Assembly (NCBI RefSeq): GCF_017876575.1
Contig: NZ_JAGIOE010000001.1
Span: 930,001-994,000 of the forward strand
Direction of reading: 5' to 3'
DNA length: 64,000 bases
Origin: Paeniglutamicibacter psychrophenolicus
GTDB taxonomy: Bacteria; Actinomycetota; Actinomycetes; Actinomycetales; Micrococcaceae
The translations under genes and the position numbers were made by a program. A model generated the notes under the pieces. It was not told where the DNA came from. It saw nothing but the letters and a program-made list of their open reading frames with translations, and searched no databases. Each line of letters opens with the position of its first letter. Positions within the stretch are counted from its first letter, which is position 1. This document shows, in pieces, positions 51,683 to 60,847 of the stretch.

Positions 51683-52852
51683 GTGATTACCGCAGCAGCA
51701 ACCATGACCCAGATCCACGACTGGACGAAGGCCCACGCCAAGGAAATGGTCGAAGACATCGCCATGCTCGTGGGTCTTGAGACCCCCAGCCGGGACCTGG
51801 CGCTGCTGGACACCGCTGCCGGGGCCATCGTTGCGTGGATGCGCGAGCGCCTCGGGGAACCCGACGCCCTGGTTCGCCACAAGCTTGCCGGATACGGGGA
51901 CGCCATCGATATGAGCTACGGGGACCCGGACACCGCCGGCGTGCTGCTGGTGGGCCACTACGACACCGTGTGGCCTGCCGGGACCCTGGCCGAATGGCCC
52001 TTCACCATTCGCGCCGACGGCACCGCCACCGGGCCCGGGGCCTACGACATGAAGGCCGGGCTGGTCACCGCGGTGTGGGCGCTGCGCGCGCTGCGTGCAT
52101 CCGGCACCCCGCATCCGCCGGTGCGCTTCATCTTCAACGGGGATGAGGAAATCGGCAGCCCGGTCTCCCGCCCGGTCATCGAACGGGCCGCGACCGCGGC
52201 CCTGTCCACCCTGGTGCTGGAACCCGGCGTGGGCTGGGATGTGAAGACCGAACGCAAGGGAGTGGGCGCGTTCACCGTGAACATCTCGGGCATCGAATCC
52301 CACGCCGGAAACGACCCGCTGGGCGGGGCCAGCGCCATCCACGCGATGGCCGAGCTGATCCCCGAACTCGTCGCCGGACAGGACCATGAGGCCGGCACCA
52401 CCATCAACGTCGGCGTCATCGGTGGCGGCACCACCCGCAACGTGGTCGCCGGGGCCGCGCACTGCGTGGCGGACGTGCGGGCCTCCACCGCCGCCGAGGC
52501 CGACCGCGTGGCCGAGCTCTTCGCCTCGCTGGAGGCCAGCGACCCGCGCATTGAAATCGAGATCACCGGCGGCTGGAACCGCCCGCCGATGCAGTTCACG
52601 TCCGTCAGCCGCCCGCTGTGGGAGATGGCGCACTCGGTGTCGGCCGAGCTGCGCGAACCCCTTGAAGGCATCAGCGTGGGCGGCGGCAGCGATGCAAACT
52701 TCATTGCGGCACTCGGCCTGCCGGTACTCGACGGCCTGGGCGCCACCGGCGGCGGACCGCACGCCCGCCACGAACACATCGTGCTGGCAGACGTGCCGGA
52801 CCGTGCGGCACTGGTGGCCGGCATCCTGGCCCGCCACCTGGAGCTCGGCTAA
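51683..52852 (+). CDS. M20 family metallopeptidase (carboxypeptidase G2-like)
   Basis: 389 residues from a GTG at 51683. M20 zinc-site motifs: LLVGHYDTVWP (His, Asp), GPGAYDMKAGLVTAV (bridging Asp), FIFNGDEEIGSPVSRPVIE (catalytic and zinc Glu), LVLEPG, and a C-terminal ARHEHI His. The lid domain is in the middle (GIESHAGNDPLGGASAIHAM). It resembles glutamate carboxypeptidases that remove C-terminal glutamate from folate-like conjugates. Seventy bases after the AbgT gene; together they suggest uptake and cleavage of an aminoacyl- or aroyl-glutamate-type conjugate. Confidence 0.92.
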   Translation: MITAAATMTQIHDWTKAHAKEMVEDIAMLVGLETPSRDLALLDTAAGAIVAWMRERLGEPDALVRHKLAGYGDAIDMSYGDPDTAGVLLVGHYDTVWPAGTLAEWPFTIRADGTATGPGAYDMKAGLVTAVWALRALRASGTPHPPVRFIFNGDEEIGSPVSRPVIERAATAALSTLVLEPGVGWDVKTERKGVGAFTVNISGIESHAGNDPLGGASAIHAMAELIPELVAGQDHEAGTTINVGVIGGGTTRNVVAGAAHCVADVRASTAAEADRVAELFASLEASDPRIEIEITGGWNRPPMQFTSVSRPLWEMAHSVSAELREPLEGISVGGGSDANFIAALGLPVLDGLGATGGGPHARHEHIVLADVPDRAALVAGILARHLELG

Positions 52853-52874
52853 CCACCCGGCAGCACAGCCAACG

Positions 52875-52918
52875 ATGGCCGGTGGGCCGCACCCCAACAG
52901 GTGCGGCCCACCGGCCAT
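52875..52918. terminator. bidirectional hairpin between M20 peptidase and carboxylesterase
   Basis: Perfect 19-bp arms (ATGGCCGGTGGGCCGCACC at 52875-52893 and its complement at 52900-52918), extendable by three more pairs including one G-U, between two converging genes. Confidence 0.85.
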
Positions 52919-52932
52919 TGTCGATTCCAGCG

Positions 52933-54432
52933 CTAAAGCACCGCGTCGCTGCGCAGAGAGCGCACGCTGGCGTAGCCGTCGGTGACGGTGCGGGTGAATG
53001 AGTCGAAGACGCGGGTCTGCTTGGTGGCGAGGCCATAGGTTCCCCACCCGGGGTCGCCGACCTTGATGAAGGCCAGCGCCGAGGCATGCACGGTGTCGGC
53101 CAGTTCCTGCGGGGGCACCGGGCCGGCCAGCGGCTCGACCTTTTCCGAGCCCAGGCAGTCAAAGAAGAACGGCACATCCAGGCAATGCACCGCGGCGTTG
53201 AACACCGGGGAGCGCCAGGAGAAGCGCGAGACCCAGGTGGGGGTGCCGGAACGCAGGTCGGCGAGCTCGGCCAGGGCCACGCGGAACATCCGGACGGTGA
53301 GGAAACGGCCCATCACCGCCGCGGTGCCCAGCGCCCTGGTCTCGGCGTTGTCGGCCATCCAGACCTTGCGGGAATCCTTGGTGCCACCCATCTTGGTGAT
53401 CATCCGGGAAGCGGGCAGGAAACGCAGCACCTTCGCGGCCTTGGTAAAGGCCATCGCGAACTCGTCATCCGCGGATGAAAGCCACAGCGGGATGTCCGCG
53501 CCGACGCCTGCGGCAAGCGCCTCGGTGGTGGGGTGCGGGATCAACTCCCCGTCCACGACCGGGCCCAGGGCCAGGCCCTCGTCGAGCATCTTCTGCAGGG
53601 CGCCCTTGGCCGTGAGGCTGGTGTTCTTCTGCTGCAGCTCGATGATCCTTTCCTCGGGCACCGAGGCAAAACCGGTGCGGTCGGCACTGACCCCGGCTCC
53701 CTTGGCAATGGACTCGGTCAGCTCCTTGGCCCGTGGCAGGCCGACATCGGCCAGCGCGCCGGACAGCGAGATGGCCCCGTGGAAGAGCCCGTGCGCGGCG
53801 GGCATGCCCAGCAGCGTGAGCACCGCCCCTCCGCCGGCGGACTGCCCGGCAATGGTGACCCTCGACGGGTCCCCGCCGAAGGAGGCAATGTTGTCGCGCA
53901 CCCACTCAAGCGCGCACAACCAGTCGCGCACCCCGCGGTTCTCCGGGACCCCGGGGATGTGGCCGAACCCGTCAAAGCCCAGGCGGTAGGAGATCACCAC
54001 GGTGACGACCCCGTCGCGGGCAAAGCCGGTGCTGTTGTACCAAGGGCTGGCGGGGCATCCGGCAAAGAACCCGCCGCCGTGGATCCAGACCAGCACCGGA
54101 AGATGGGCATCGGTGTCGCCGGCCGCCGGGGTGGTGACGTTGAGGTTGAGCGTGGAGTCGCCTGGGACGCTGGGTTCGGGGATCAGCGTGACCCCGGGGT
54201 CCCCGCGCTGCGGGGTCGGGCCAAAGGCGAGCGCATCGAAGATGCCCTCCCACGGGCCGACGGGAACCGGCGCGGCGAAGCGGAGATCACCCACCGGGGC
54301 CTGGGCAAAGGGAATGCCCAGGAATGAGGTGGCGAATCGTCCGTCGGCCAGCGGCCTGTTGGCGCCGCGGAGACTGCCCAGCGGCGTATCAATGACCCGG
54401 GTCGCGTGTCCGGTGTCTGGCGTGACTGGCAT
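52933..54432 (-). CDS. type B carboxylesterase
   Basis: 499 residues. Oxyanion-hole motif VWIHGGGFFAG (about 115-125) and nucleophile GQSAGGGA with Ser at about 198. The acid is probably in SSADDEF near 340 and the His in AVHCLDVPFFF near 430, as in PnbA-type esterases. No signal peptide, so it is cytoplasmic. It hydrolyses carboxylic esters; the natural substrate is unknown. It is divergent from the GH3 gene, and a near-match to the TetR operator (54473-54489) lies in the shared upstream region. Confidence 0.9.
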   Translation of the reverse strand: MPVTPDTGHATRVIDTPLGSLRGANRPLADGRFATSFLGIPFAQAPVGDLRFAAPVPVGPWEGIFDALAFGPTPQRGDPGVTLIPEPSVPGDSTLNLNVTTPAAGDTDAHLPVLVWIHGGGFFAGCPASPWYNSTGFARDGVVTVVISYRLGFDGFGHIPGVPENRGVRDWLCALEWVRDNIASFGGDPSRVTIAGQSAGGGAVLTLLGMPAAHGLFHGAISLSGALADVGLPRAKELTESIAKGAGVSADRTGFASVPEERIIELQQKNTSLTAKGALQKMLDEGLALGPVVDGELIPHPTTEALAAGVGADIPLWLSSADDEFAMAFTKAAKVLRFLPASRMITKMGGTKDSRKVWMADNAETRALGTAAVMGRFLTVRMFRVALAELADLRSGTPTWVSRFSWRSPVFNAAVHCLDVPFFFDCLGSEKVEPLAGPVPPQELADTVHASALAFIKVGDPGWGTYGLATKQTRVFDSFTRTVTDGYASVRSLRSDAVL

Positions 54433-54583
54433 GTTGGCTCCCGGCTCGGTTGGAGATCGGCGACACCAGTGCTGTCAATGTCGTTGATTTCCACGATATC
54501 CGATGCTTGTGGCAAAATCCCTACTGCTATACGGTATTCGAAGACTGGCCTGGAAGACGGCTGAACAGACGAAGAGGGCGGCA

Positions 54584-56875
54584 ATGAGCGAAAAGATCCC
54601 CACCGAGCTGACAATCCAGGAAAAGGCTTCGCTGACAACCGGCCGCGATTTCTGGAGCACCTCCGCACTGGCCCCCGCGCAAGTCCCGTCGCTGATCCTC
54701 ACCGACGGGCCCCACGGGCTGCGCCTGCAGACGGGGGACACCGACCACCTGGGACTCGCGGCTTCGGTCCCCGCCACCTGCTTCCCTCCGGCCGTGACGC
54801 TGGGATCGACATTTGACGTTTCACTGCTGGAGCGGGTCGGCGCGGCAATCGGCGCAGAGGCCCGCGCCCAGGGTGTGGCGGTGGTTCTTGGCCCCGGCAT
54901 CAACATCAAGCGTTCCCCGTTGTGCGGACGCAACTTCGAATACCTCTCCGAGGACCCGCTGGTCTCCGGCGTGCTGGGTTCGGCCCTGGTGGACGGACTG
55001 CAGTCCAGGGGCGTGGGTGCCTCGGTCAAGCACTTTGCCGCCAACAACCAGGAAGCCGACCGCATGCGCGTCTCGGCCGACGTGGACCCGCGCCCGCTGC
55101 GCGAAATCTACCTGCGCGCCTTCGAGCGCGTGGTGCGCACCGCCGGCCCGTGGACCGTGATGTGCTCCTACAACCGCATCAACGGCGTCACCGCCGCGGA
55201 AAACCGCTGGCTGCTCACCGACGTGCTGCGCAAGGACTGGGGCTTCGACGGCGTTGTGGTCTCCGACTGGGGAGCCGTCACCGATCGGGTGCGCTCACTG
55301 GAAGCCGGACTCGACCTCGAAATGCCGGGCAACCCCGGCAACAGCATTCCGCATATCACCGCAGCCATCGAATCCGGTGAACTGGACGAAGCGGTGCTGG
55401 ATGAAAGCGTCGGTCGCCTGATCGACCTGGCGGCCAAGACGCAGCCCGCCACGGGACCGTCGGACCTGGACGCCAACCACGCCCTGGCCCGCGAGGCCGC
55501 GGGCAAGGGAATCGTGCTGCTGAAGAACGAGGGCAAGGTGCTGCCGGTCCGCGCCGGAACAAGCCTTGCCGTCATTGGCGAATTTGCCCGATCCCCGCGC
55601 TACCAGGGTGCCGGTTCCTCCCAGGTGAACCCGACCCGCGTGGAAACCTTCCTCGACGAAATCCGCTCGCTCCACTCATCCGGCCCCGTCGACTTCGCCC
55701 CCGGCTACACGCTCGTGGCAGACGCGGTCGCCAACGCGGAACTCGCCGCCGCGGCCGTTGCCGCGGCAGGAAAGGCGGACACCGTCATCTTCATGGCCGG
55801 GCTGCCCGGCAGCGTCGAATCCGAGGGCTTCGACCGCACCACCCTGGAACTTCCAGCCTCCCAACTGGAACTACTGGGGCAGGTCCGTGCGGCAAACCCC
55901 AACGTCGTGGTGGCCCTGGTGGGCGGCGGCGTGGTCGAGCTGCCGTTCGCGGACGACGTCCCGGCGATCCTGGCCGCATGGCTCGGCGGACAGGCCGGCG
56001 GCGGGGCGCTCGCCGATGTTCTCACCGGAAAGGTCAACCCCTCCGGTCGCCTGGCCGAAACCATTCCGCTGCGCCTCGAGGACACTCCCGCTGCCCTGGA
56101 TTTCCCCGGCGAACATGGACACGTGCGCTACGGCGAAGGCATCTTCGTGGGCTACCGCTGGTACGACGCCCGCAAGGCAACCGTGCGCTACCCCTTCGGC
56201 CACGGGCTGGGCTACACCGACTTCGAGTACTCGGAGCTGGAGATCCAGGCCCGGGATGATGGCCTTCGCGCCACCGTGAAGCTACGCAACACCGGTGCCG
56301 TGGCGGGACGTGAAATCGTCCAGCTCTACTTGGGGCTGCCGGGTTCCGCCGTGGCCCGGGCACCGCGCTCGCTGGCCGCCTTCACCTGCATTGAAATGCA
56401 GGCGGGCCAGGAGACCGAGGTGGAGCTGTTGGCCGGGCGCTCCGAACTCGCCTACTGGGACACCCGGGTCGACGGTTGGACCGTGGAACCGGGCAGCTAC
56501 GAGGTGGCAGTCGGTGCCTCGAGCCGTGATGTGCGCTTGGCGGGGAACCTGGAACTGCCGGGGGACAACGTCCAGCTGGAGATCAACGAGGAAACCACGC
56601 TGGGCGAACTGCTCGCCGATCCGATCGGCGGCGCCATCATGGCCCAAGTCGCCGGCGAGGCACTGGGCGGGATCACCGGTGGCGGCAGCGACGAGGACGG
56701 CGAAACGGCTTCGATGATGGCCACCATGCTCGGGTCGCTGCCCATTGGGCGCCTGGTGAACTTCCCGGGCTCGCCCATGACCCGTGAATCCCTGGCCCAG
56801 CTCATTGGCGGGATCCAGGGTGCGCGTGCGGCCGCAGCCGCGGGGCAACTTCCGCCCGAATACGCGACCGAGTAG
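54584..56875 (+). CDS. glycoside hydrolase family 3 beta-glucosidase
   Basis: 763 residues from the ATG at 54584 with GAGGG upstream; the frame is open to 54503 without a ribosome binding site. GH3 layout: N-terminal barrel with KHFAANNQEADRMRVSADVD and the nucleophile Asp near 228 in VVSDWGAVTDRV, then the alpha/beta sandwich domain (AGLPGSVESEGFDRTTLELP), and a C-terminal fibronectin III-like domain (RYPFGHGLGYTDFEYSELEI onward). An extra ~90-residue Gly/Ala-rich tail follows. No signal peptide, so cytoplasmic cleavage of an imported beta-glucoside is expected. Monocistronic. Confidence 0.92.
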   Translation: MSEKIPTELTIQEKASLTTGRDFWSTSALAPAQVPSLILTDGPHGLRLQTGDTDHLGLAASVPATCFPPAVTLGSTFDVSLLERVGAAIGAEARAQGVAVVLGPGINIKRSPLCGRNFEYLSEDPLVSGVLGSALVDGLQSRGVGASVKHFAANNQEADRMRVSADVDPRPLREIYLRAFERVVRTAGPWTVMCSYNRINGVTAAENRWLLTDVLRKDWGFDGVVVSDWGAVTDRVRSLEAGLDLEMPGNPGNSIPHITAAIESGELDEAVLDESVGRLIDLAAKTQPATGPSDLDANHALAREAAGKGIVLLKNEGKVLPVRAGTSLAVIGEFARSPRYQGAGSSQVNPTRVETFLDEIRSLHSSGPVDFAPGYTLVADAVANAELAAAAVAAAGKADTVIFMAGLPGSVESEGFDRTTLELPASQLELLGQVRAANPNVVVALVGGGVVELPFADDVPAILAAWLGGQAGGGALADVLTGKVNPSGRLAETIPLRLEDTPAALDFPGEHGHVRYGEGIFVGYRWYDARKATVRYPFGHGLGYTDFEYSELEIQARDDGLRATVKLRNTGAVAGREIVQLYLGLPGSAVARAPRSLAAFTCIEMQAGQETEVELLAGRSELAYWDTRVDGWTVEPGSYEVAVGASSRDVRLAGNLELPGDNVQLEINEETTLGELLADPIGGAIMAQVAGEALGGITGGGSDEDGETASMMATMLGSLPIGRLVNFPGSPMTRESLAQLIGGIQGARAAAAAGQLPPEYATE

Positions 56876-57048
56876 TCCGGCCGTGTGGCCCCTGTGTTCC
56901 GCCCCACTTCCGGGGCCAGGCGGGAATCCCCAGGTAGCAAGTCCATGTTGCCCCACTCCACGGGGCACCGCTCAAAGGACGTTGGTGCAAGGTGCAGCCC
57001 ATGAATCTCGTGCGAGGACACACGACCTGCTCCATGCCTCGGCGGGAT

Positions 57049-57978
57049 CTATATGGCAGCACGTGCCTGCGCGCAGATCTCCAGCAAAAGTGCCGCGGGC
57101 CCATGCGCGGGTTCTGTTCCACGCCAGATTGAATGTAGGTTTCGCTTCAGGTTCCCGCTCTGGAGGGGAACCAGCGCAAAGTTTCCCATTCGCAGCAAAC
57201 TTTCTACAGCCATCCGGCTCAGAATTGCCGGGCCCATGCCTGCCGAGACCGCCTGGCAGATTGCTGAATTGCTGTTGAACTCAACGAGCGGAACCGCTCG
57301 TGCCCCCTGGATACTGTCATCAAGGAACGCTCGTGTACCCGACCCTGCTTCACGTTCCACCAAGGCCGTGCTCGCAATTTCAGACAGCGTGACCGGAGCC
57401 GACCGTTGAGCCCACGGATGCGATTTCGGGGCAATGAGAACCAAGTCATCGGTCCAGACAATGCGGGATGAGAGCGCTGCCGGGATATCCGGGGTCTCAA
57501 CGAAGCCGAGCTCGATGTCTCTGCCTTGGACCGCGGCAATGACTTCCTGCGAATTCATGACCCGCATTTTGGTCTTGATGTGGGAATCCGCCTCGTGCAA
57601 TTTGCCTATCCACAAGGGAGCCAGGTGCTCGGCAACCGTCATGCTCGCGGCAAAAGTAAATTCTCGATCCTCCGGAGCTGCAAGCGCCTGGGCACCGGTC
57701 CACAGCGTGTTCAGGCTCTGCAACGAATCGCGTGCCCATACAACGGTGAGTTTGCCTTCCGGGGTGAGTTTGGACCCCGTGGTTGAACGGGCCAGGAGTT
57801 CGTACCCCAGCCGTCGTTCAAGGGTTTTGATGGCACGCGTTGCGTTTGATTGGGCCATCCCCACCGAGCGGGCACCCGCACTCAAGCTTCCGTGATCCGC
57901 AATCCCGACCAGCAAGGCAAGGGAAGACATCTGAATCCAATGTTCAATGCCTTGGATGCGTATTGGGAGGGTGTCCAT
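57049..57978 (-). CDS. LysR family transcriptional regulator
   Basis: 309 residues from the ATG at 57978; an internal ATG at 57930 would leave out the first 16 residues. HTH near residues 20-75: LALLVGIADHGSLSAGARSV, GMAQSNATRAIKTLERRLGY. The rest is the LysR substrate-binding domain. Divergent from the YeiH-type transporter gene, a common pairing, so it probably controls that gene. A perfect dyad CATAT-N7-ATATG overlaps its start codon. Confidence 0.9.
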   Translation of the reverse strand: MDTLPIRIQGIEHWIQMSSLALLVGIADHGSLSAGARSVGMAQSNATRAIKTLERRLGYELLARSTTGSKLTPEGKLTVVWARDSLQSLNTLWTGAQALAAPEDREFTFAASMTVAEHLAPLWIGKLHEADSHIKTKMRVMNSQEVIAAVQGRDIELGFVETPDIPAALSSRIVWTDDLVLIAPKSHPWAQRSAPVTLSEIASTALVEREAGSGTRAFLDDSIQGARAVPLVEFNSNSAICQAVSAGMGPAILSRMAVESLLRMGNFALVPLQSGNLKRNLHSIWRGTEPAHGPAALLLEICAQARAAI

Positions 57979-57992
57979 ATCAACAGCATATG
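57976..57992. promoter_or_regulatory. LysR-type dyad overlapping the lysR start
   Basis: CATAT-CAACAGC-ATATG is a perfect 5-bp inverted repeat with 7-base spacer and contains a T-N11-A core, the form of LysR-family boxes. It includes the lysR start codon, which suggests autorepression, and faces the transporter promoter. Confidence 0.5.
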
Positions 57993-58050
57993 CCGGTCAT
58001 GGTCAGATGATGCCTACCCGTGGGACCGGGAACATGAAAACGTCATATGT

Positions 58051-59124
58051 ATGAGCAAAAATGACACTTTCACCGAGCCGCCCCTGGCCATACCGGCCTC
58101 AGCAGGGTTGGCTTCGGGCCCGCGCACCGGCACTGGCCCGAAATTCCGGGGCATGCTGCCTGGCCTCCTGGCGTGCGTCGTCGGCGGTGTTATTGCCATG
58201 GGGCTGGCCAAGCTGATGCCAGGCATGAGCGCATTGCTGATCGCGATCTTGCTCGGGGCCATTTGGCGGAACCTGCTTCCGGTCCCGGAAATGATCATGC
58301 CCGGAGTGACGTTCTCTTCCAAGAAGCTGTTGCGCACAGGCATCGTCCTGTTGGGGCTGCAGCTTGCACTCTCGCAGATCCTGGCGCTGGGTCCAGGCGT
58401 TCTGCTGGTGGTGGTCCTCTGTGTTGGCGTGACATTCGGGGCAACGATGCTCATTGGCGGTTGGTTGGGCATGGACCTGTCGCAGCGGCTGTTGATTGCC
58501 GCGGGATTCTCGATCTGTGGTGCCGCAGCGGTCGCCGCGACCGAAGGCGCCACCAAGGCCAAGCAGGACCAGGTGGCAACCGCCATTGGCCTCGTGGTGC
58601 TCTTTGGCACCTTGATGATCCCGATTGTCCCGGCGCTTGGCGCCTTGCTGGGCATGGATGAATCAGCGATCGGCATGTTGATCGGCGCATCGACCCATGA
58701 AGTGGCCCAGGTTGTTGCGGCCGGTGGTGCCGTTGGCTCGAGTGCCCTGGCGGTTGCGGTGACGGTGAAGCTTGCCCGGGTGGTGACCTTGGCCCCGATG
58801 ATTGCCGGCGTCAGCATGTACATGAACAAGAAGCATGCGGTCGAAGGCGCCAAGAACCCCCCAATTGTCCCGCTCTTCGTGGTTGGCTTCATTGCGATGA
58901 TGCTGCTGCGCACCACCGGCATCATTCCCGAACCAATGCTCGAATTCGCAAAACTTGCCCAGACCTTCCTGCTTGCCGCAGCAATGTTTGGCCTGGGCCT
59001 TGGCGTACACATTCGCGGCCTGATGCGTTCGGGCAGTCGTTCGCTGGTCCTCGCCGCGCTTTCCACCCTGATCATCTTGGGTGTGGCAGTAGCCGGAACC
59101 ATGCTTTTCCCGCCGGCCGGCTAG
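58051..59124 (+). CDS. YeiH family putative sulfate exporter
   Basis: 357 residues from the ATG at 58051; the frame continues upstream into the lysR region, but that part is antisense to lysR and not coding. About ten membrane segments with the UPF0324/YeiH pattern: PGVTFSSKKLLRTGIVLLGL, AGFSICGAAAVAATEGATKA, GASTHEVAQVVAAGGAVGSS. The family is annotated as sulfate or organosulfur exporters on limited evidence. No Shine-Dalgarno sequence is visible, so translation may be leaderless. Ends before a perfect hairpin. Confidence 0.87.
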   Translation: MSKNDTFTEPPLAIPASAGLASGPRTGTGPKFRGMLPGLLACVVGGVIAMGLAKLMPGMSALLIAILLGAIWRNLLPVPEMIMPGVTFSSKKLLRTGIVLLGLQLALSQILALGPGVLLVVVLCVGVTFGATMLIGGWLGMDLSQRLLIAAGFSICGAAAVAATEGATKAKQDQVATAIGLVVLFGTLMIPIVPALGALLGMDESAIGMLIGASTHEVAQVVAAGGAVGSSALAVAVTVKLARVVTLAPMIAGVSMYMNKKHAVEGAKNPPIVPLFVVGFIAMMLLRTTGIIPEPMLEFAKLAQTFLLAAAMFGLGLGVHIRGLMRSGSRSLVLAALSTLIILGVAVAGTMLFPPAG

Positions 59125-59139
59125 GGAAAACCTTCGAGG

Positions 59140-59185
59140 CGTCAAGATTCCCTTGCGGCGGAAACGGCACGAGGGAATCTTGACG
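59140..59185 (+). terminator. hairpin after the YeiH gene
   Basis: Perfect 14-bp arms CGTCAAGATTCCCT / AGGGAATCTTGACG around an 18-base loop. The right arm and loop lie within the 3' end of the reading frame of the truncated TMEM175-like gene on the other strand. Confidence 0.75.
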
Positions 59186-59462
59186 CACACCGGATCACCC
59201 GGGCGTTCCAGGTCTGTTGGATCGTCTCGATCGTGCCGGGCTTGCCGCCCTGGGACGAGGACGAGGAGAAGAACAACGATTTCGACGACAACTGGATTCC
59301 GATGTACACGAAGCTCAGTACGTAGCTCAGCAGGCCGGACCCGACGGCCGGGGTGAGTGCGGCCAGGCCGTGGCCCTCTGGAACATACAGATCCAGGACC
59401 ATGATCGTGATGATGATGGCCATGACGCCATCGCTGAACGCTTCCAAGCGGCTGGTGAGCAT
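59142..59462 (-). pseudogene. truncated TMEM175-like channel gene
   Basis: 106 residues from the ATG at 59462, with GGAGG ten bases upstream. The first ~55 residues, MLTSRLEAFSDGVMAIIITI..., carry the R-x-x-x-F-S-D motif of TMEM175-type potassium channels and two membrane segments ending SYVLSFVYIGI. The expected continuation (a Trp/His-rich stretch and more helices) is missing: the frame changes to a Ser/Arg-rich tail that runs into the YeiH terminator. Bacterial members have about 200 residues and six segments, so this is a 3'-truncated remnant. The break lies near 59295. Confidence 0.7.
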
Positions 59463-59599
59463 GCCCGGCCGCCTCCATTCCCAACAACCAATTCGTGTGT
59501 GGAAATGTTGGTCCCGATACTTCCTTACGGGGTGGAAGATGGCGGGCTTCCACCGGGATCGGTCCTCGCCCGGTCCGCCAATGCCCGGCCGCACGGCCC

Positions 59600-60547
59600 T
59601 CAGCGTCGCAGCCGTAGCGCTTGTGACTTCCGCCGGGCTCTGGAGTACTGCCGCGCAGCGGAATCTGCGAGTTCTTCCTCCAGCTCCCGAATGCGCTCGC
59701 AGGCGTACCGAACCTCTTCGGGCAGGGCGGGGTCGGCGGTGAGGGAATCCAGGAACTCGCGGGTCATCACGCTGTCGTGGTGGTTGCCCAGGATCCTTTG
59801 CAGCCGGTGGGCCGTTCGGGCGAGAGCCGGTGCGTGTTTCGGGTGGATCCCAGCGACGGATTCGGCGGCGTGCAGCAGCTGCTTGGTGTCCTTGCGCAGC
59901 CGGTGCAGCGAAAGGTCGCGGGCGTGCCCGGGCCGGGTTCGCAGCATGGCCCGGTGGGCGCGGTCCACGATCCTGCCCTGGTTGTTGACGATTCCGGCGG
60001 CATCGGTACTGGCGGGACGAAAGGCCCGGCCCGTGGCCGGGGGATGACCGCGGAAGCGTGCAAGGTCATCCAGCAGCCGGCGGTAGCGGGCGGAGACCAG
60101 GGCTTGGAGGACCTGGGTGCGGCCGGCATCGCAGGCCGCACCGATCGCGTGCTCGATGGGTTCGCAAGCAGCTGCGGTCCGCCATTTCTCTGGAAGTTCT
60201 CCGAGCCGGGCCTGGAGGCGTTCGCGCATCACCTCGGCGTCCCGCTCACGTCCCAGCACCCTGGCCAACCATTTCAGCTCGTGACCAAGTTCTTGGCGGG
60301 GCCCGGCGCCAAAGAGACACCCGTAGATGTCCAGGGCGGAGCGCAGCCGCCGCGTGGCCGAGCGCATCTCGTGGACCGCCTCCGGGATCCCGGAACGGAC
60401 CAGGGGTTCCTGGGCGAGGAGCTCGGCATATTGCAGGTCCAGGTAGTCGAGGGCCATCCGCAGCACCGATTCCTCGCTCAGGGCCGCTGCTGCAAGCGAA
60501 CCGCGCGCTCGCCGCAGGCGGGTCGTGGGCAACCGGTCACTGGCCAT
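59600..60547 (-). CDS. CHAD domain protein
   Basis: 315 residues from the ATG at 60547 (nine bases after GGGAAGGG; a second ATG at 60556 abuts that box). CHAD features: VHEMRSATRRLRSALDIYG near residue 58 with the conserved His, then LSLHRLRKDTKQLLHAAESV and a second half rich in Arg, Lys and His helices. CHAD domains bind inorganic polyphosphate. Many actinobacterial copies are fused to or near a CYTH domain; none is seen here. Probably a soluble polyphosphate-binding protein. Monocistronic. Confidence 0.87.
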   Translation of the reverse strand: MASDRLPTTRLRRARGSLAAAALSEESVLRMALDYLDLQYAELLAQEPLVRSGIPEAVHEMRSATRRLRSALDIYGCLFGAGPRQELGHELKWLARVLGRERDAEVMRERLQARLGELPEKWRTAAACEPIEHAIGAACDAGRTQVLQALVSARYRRLLDDLARFRGHPPATGRAFRPASTDAAGIVNNQGRIVDRAHRAMLRTRPGHARDLSLHRLRKDTKQLLHAAESVAGIHPKHAPALARTAHRLQRILGNHHDSVMTREFLDSLTADPALPEEVRYACERIRELEEELADSAARQYSRARRKSQALRLRR

Positions 60548-60847
60548 GGCCTGCATCCCTTCCCGAAATCCCAGCACCCGGTGCTGCCGCTGCCCGCCAC
60601 TGCCGAGCAGCCAACTCCGACTGCGCTATTCCTGATTTTAGGTTCCCGAGACAAAAGCGGACAGACCGAGACCGGCCCGGCCAAGTTGAAGCGGACGCCA
60701 AGCACCTCATGGTCGAGCGGCGCATGGTGCCTGGCCCACCCAAGGAACTTGCATCGGCGCTCGCCGGTCGGCACCCTCTGCAACGCCGGTGCCGGGTCCC
60801 GCAAACCTTCCGTCCCTGGCCCAGGGGAACCCGTTGGTCTTGCACCC
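60548..60847. other. 300-base divergent intergenic region
   Basis: Between the CHAD and VOC genes, which point away from each other, so it should contain both promoters. No reading frame with family resemblance and no clear dyad or promoter box was found. Confidence 0.4.

Noticed and set aside
50708-53047. 779-codon minus-strand open frame
   Set aside because: Antisense to AbgT and the M20 peptidase; no recognisable domain.
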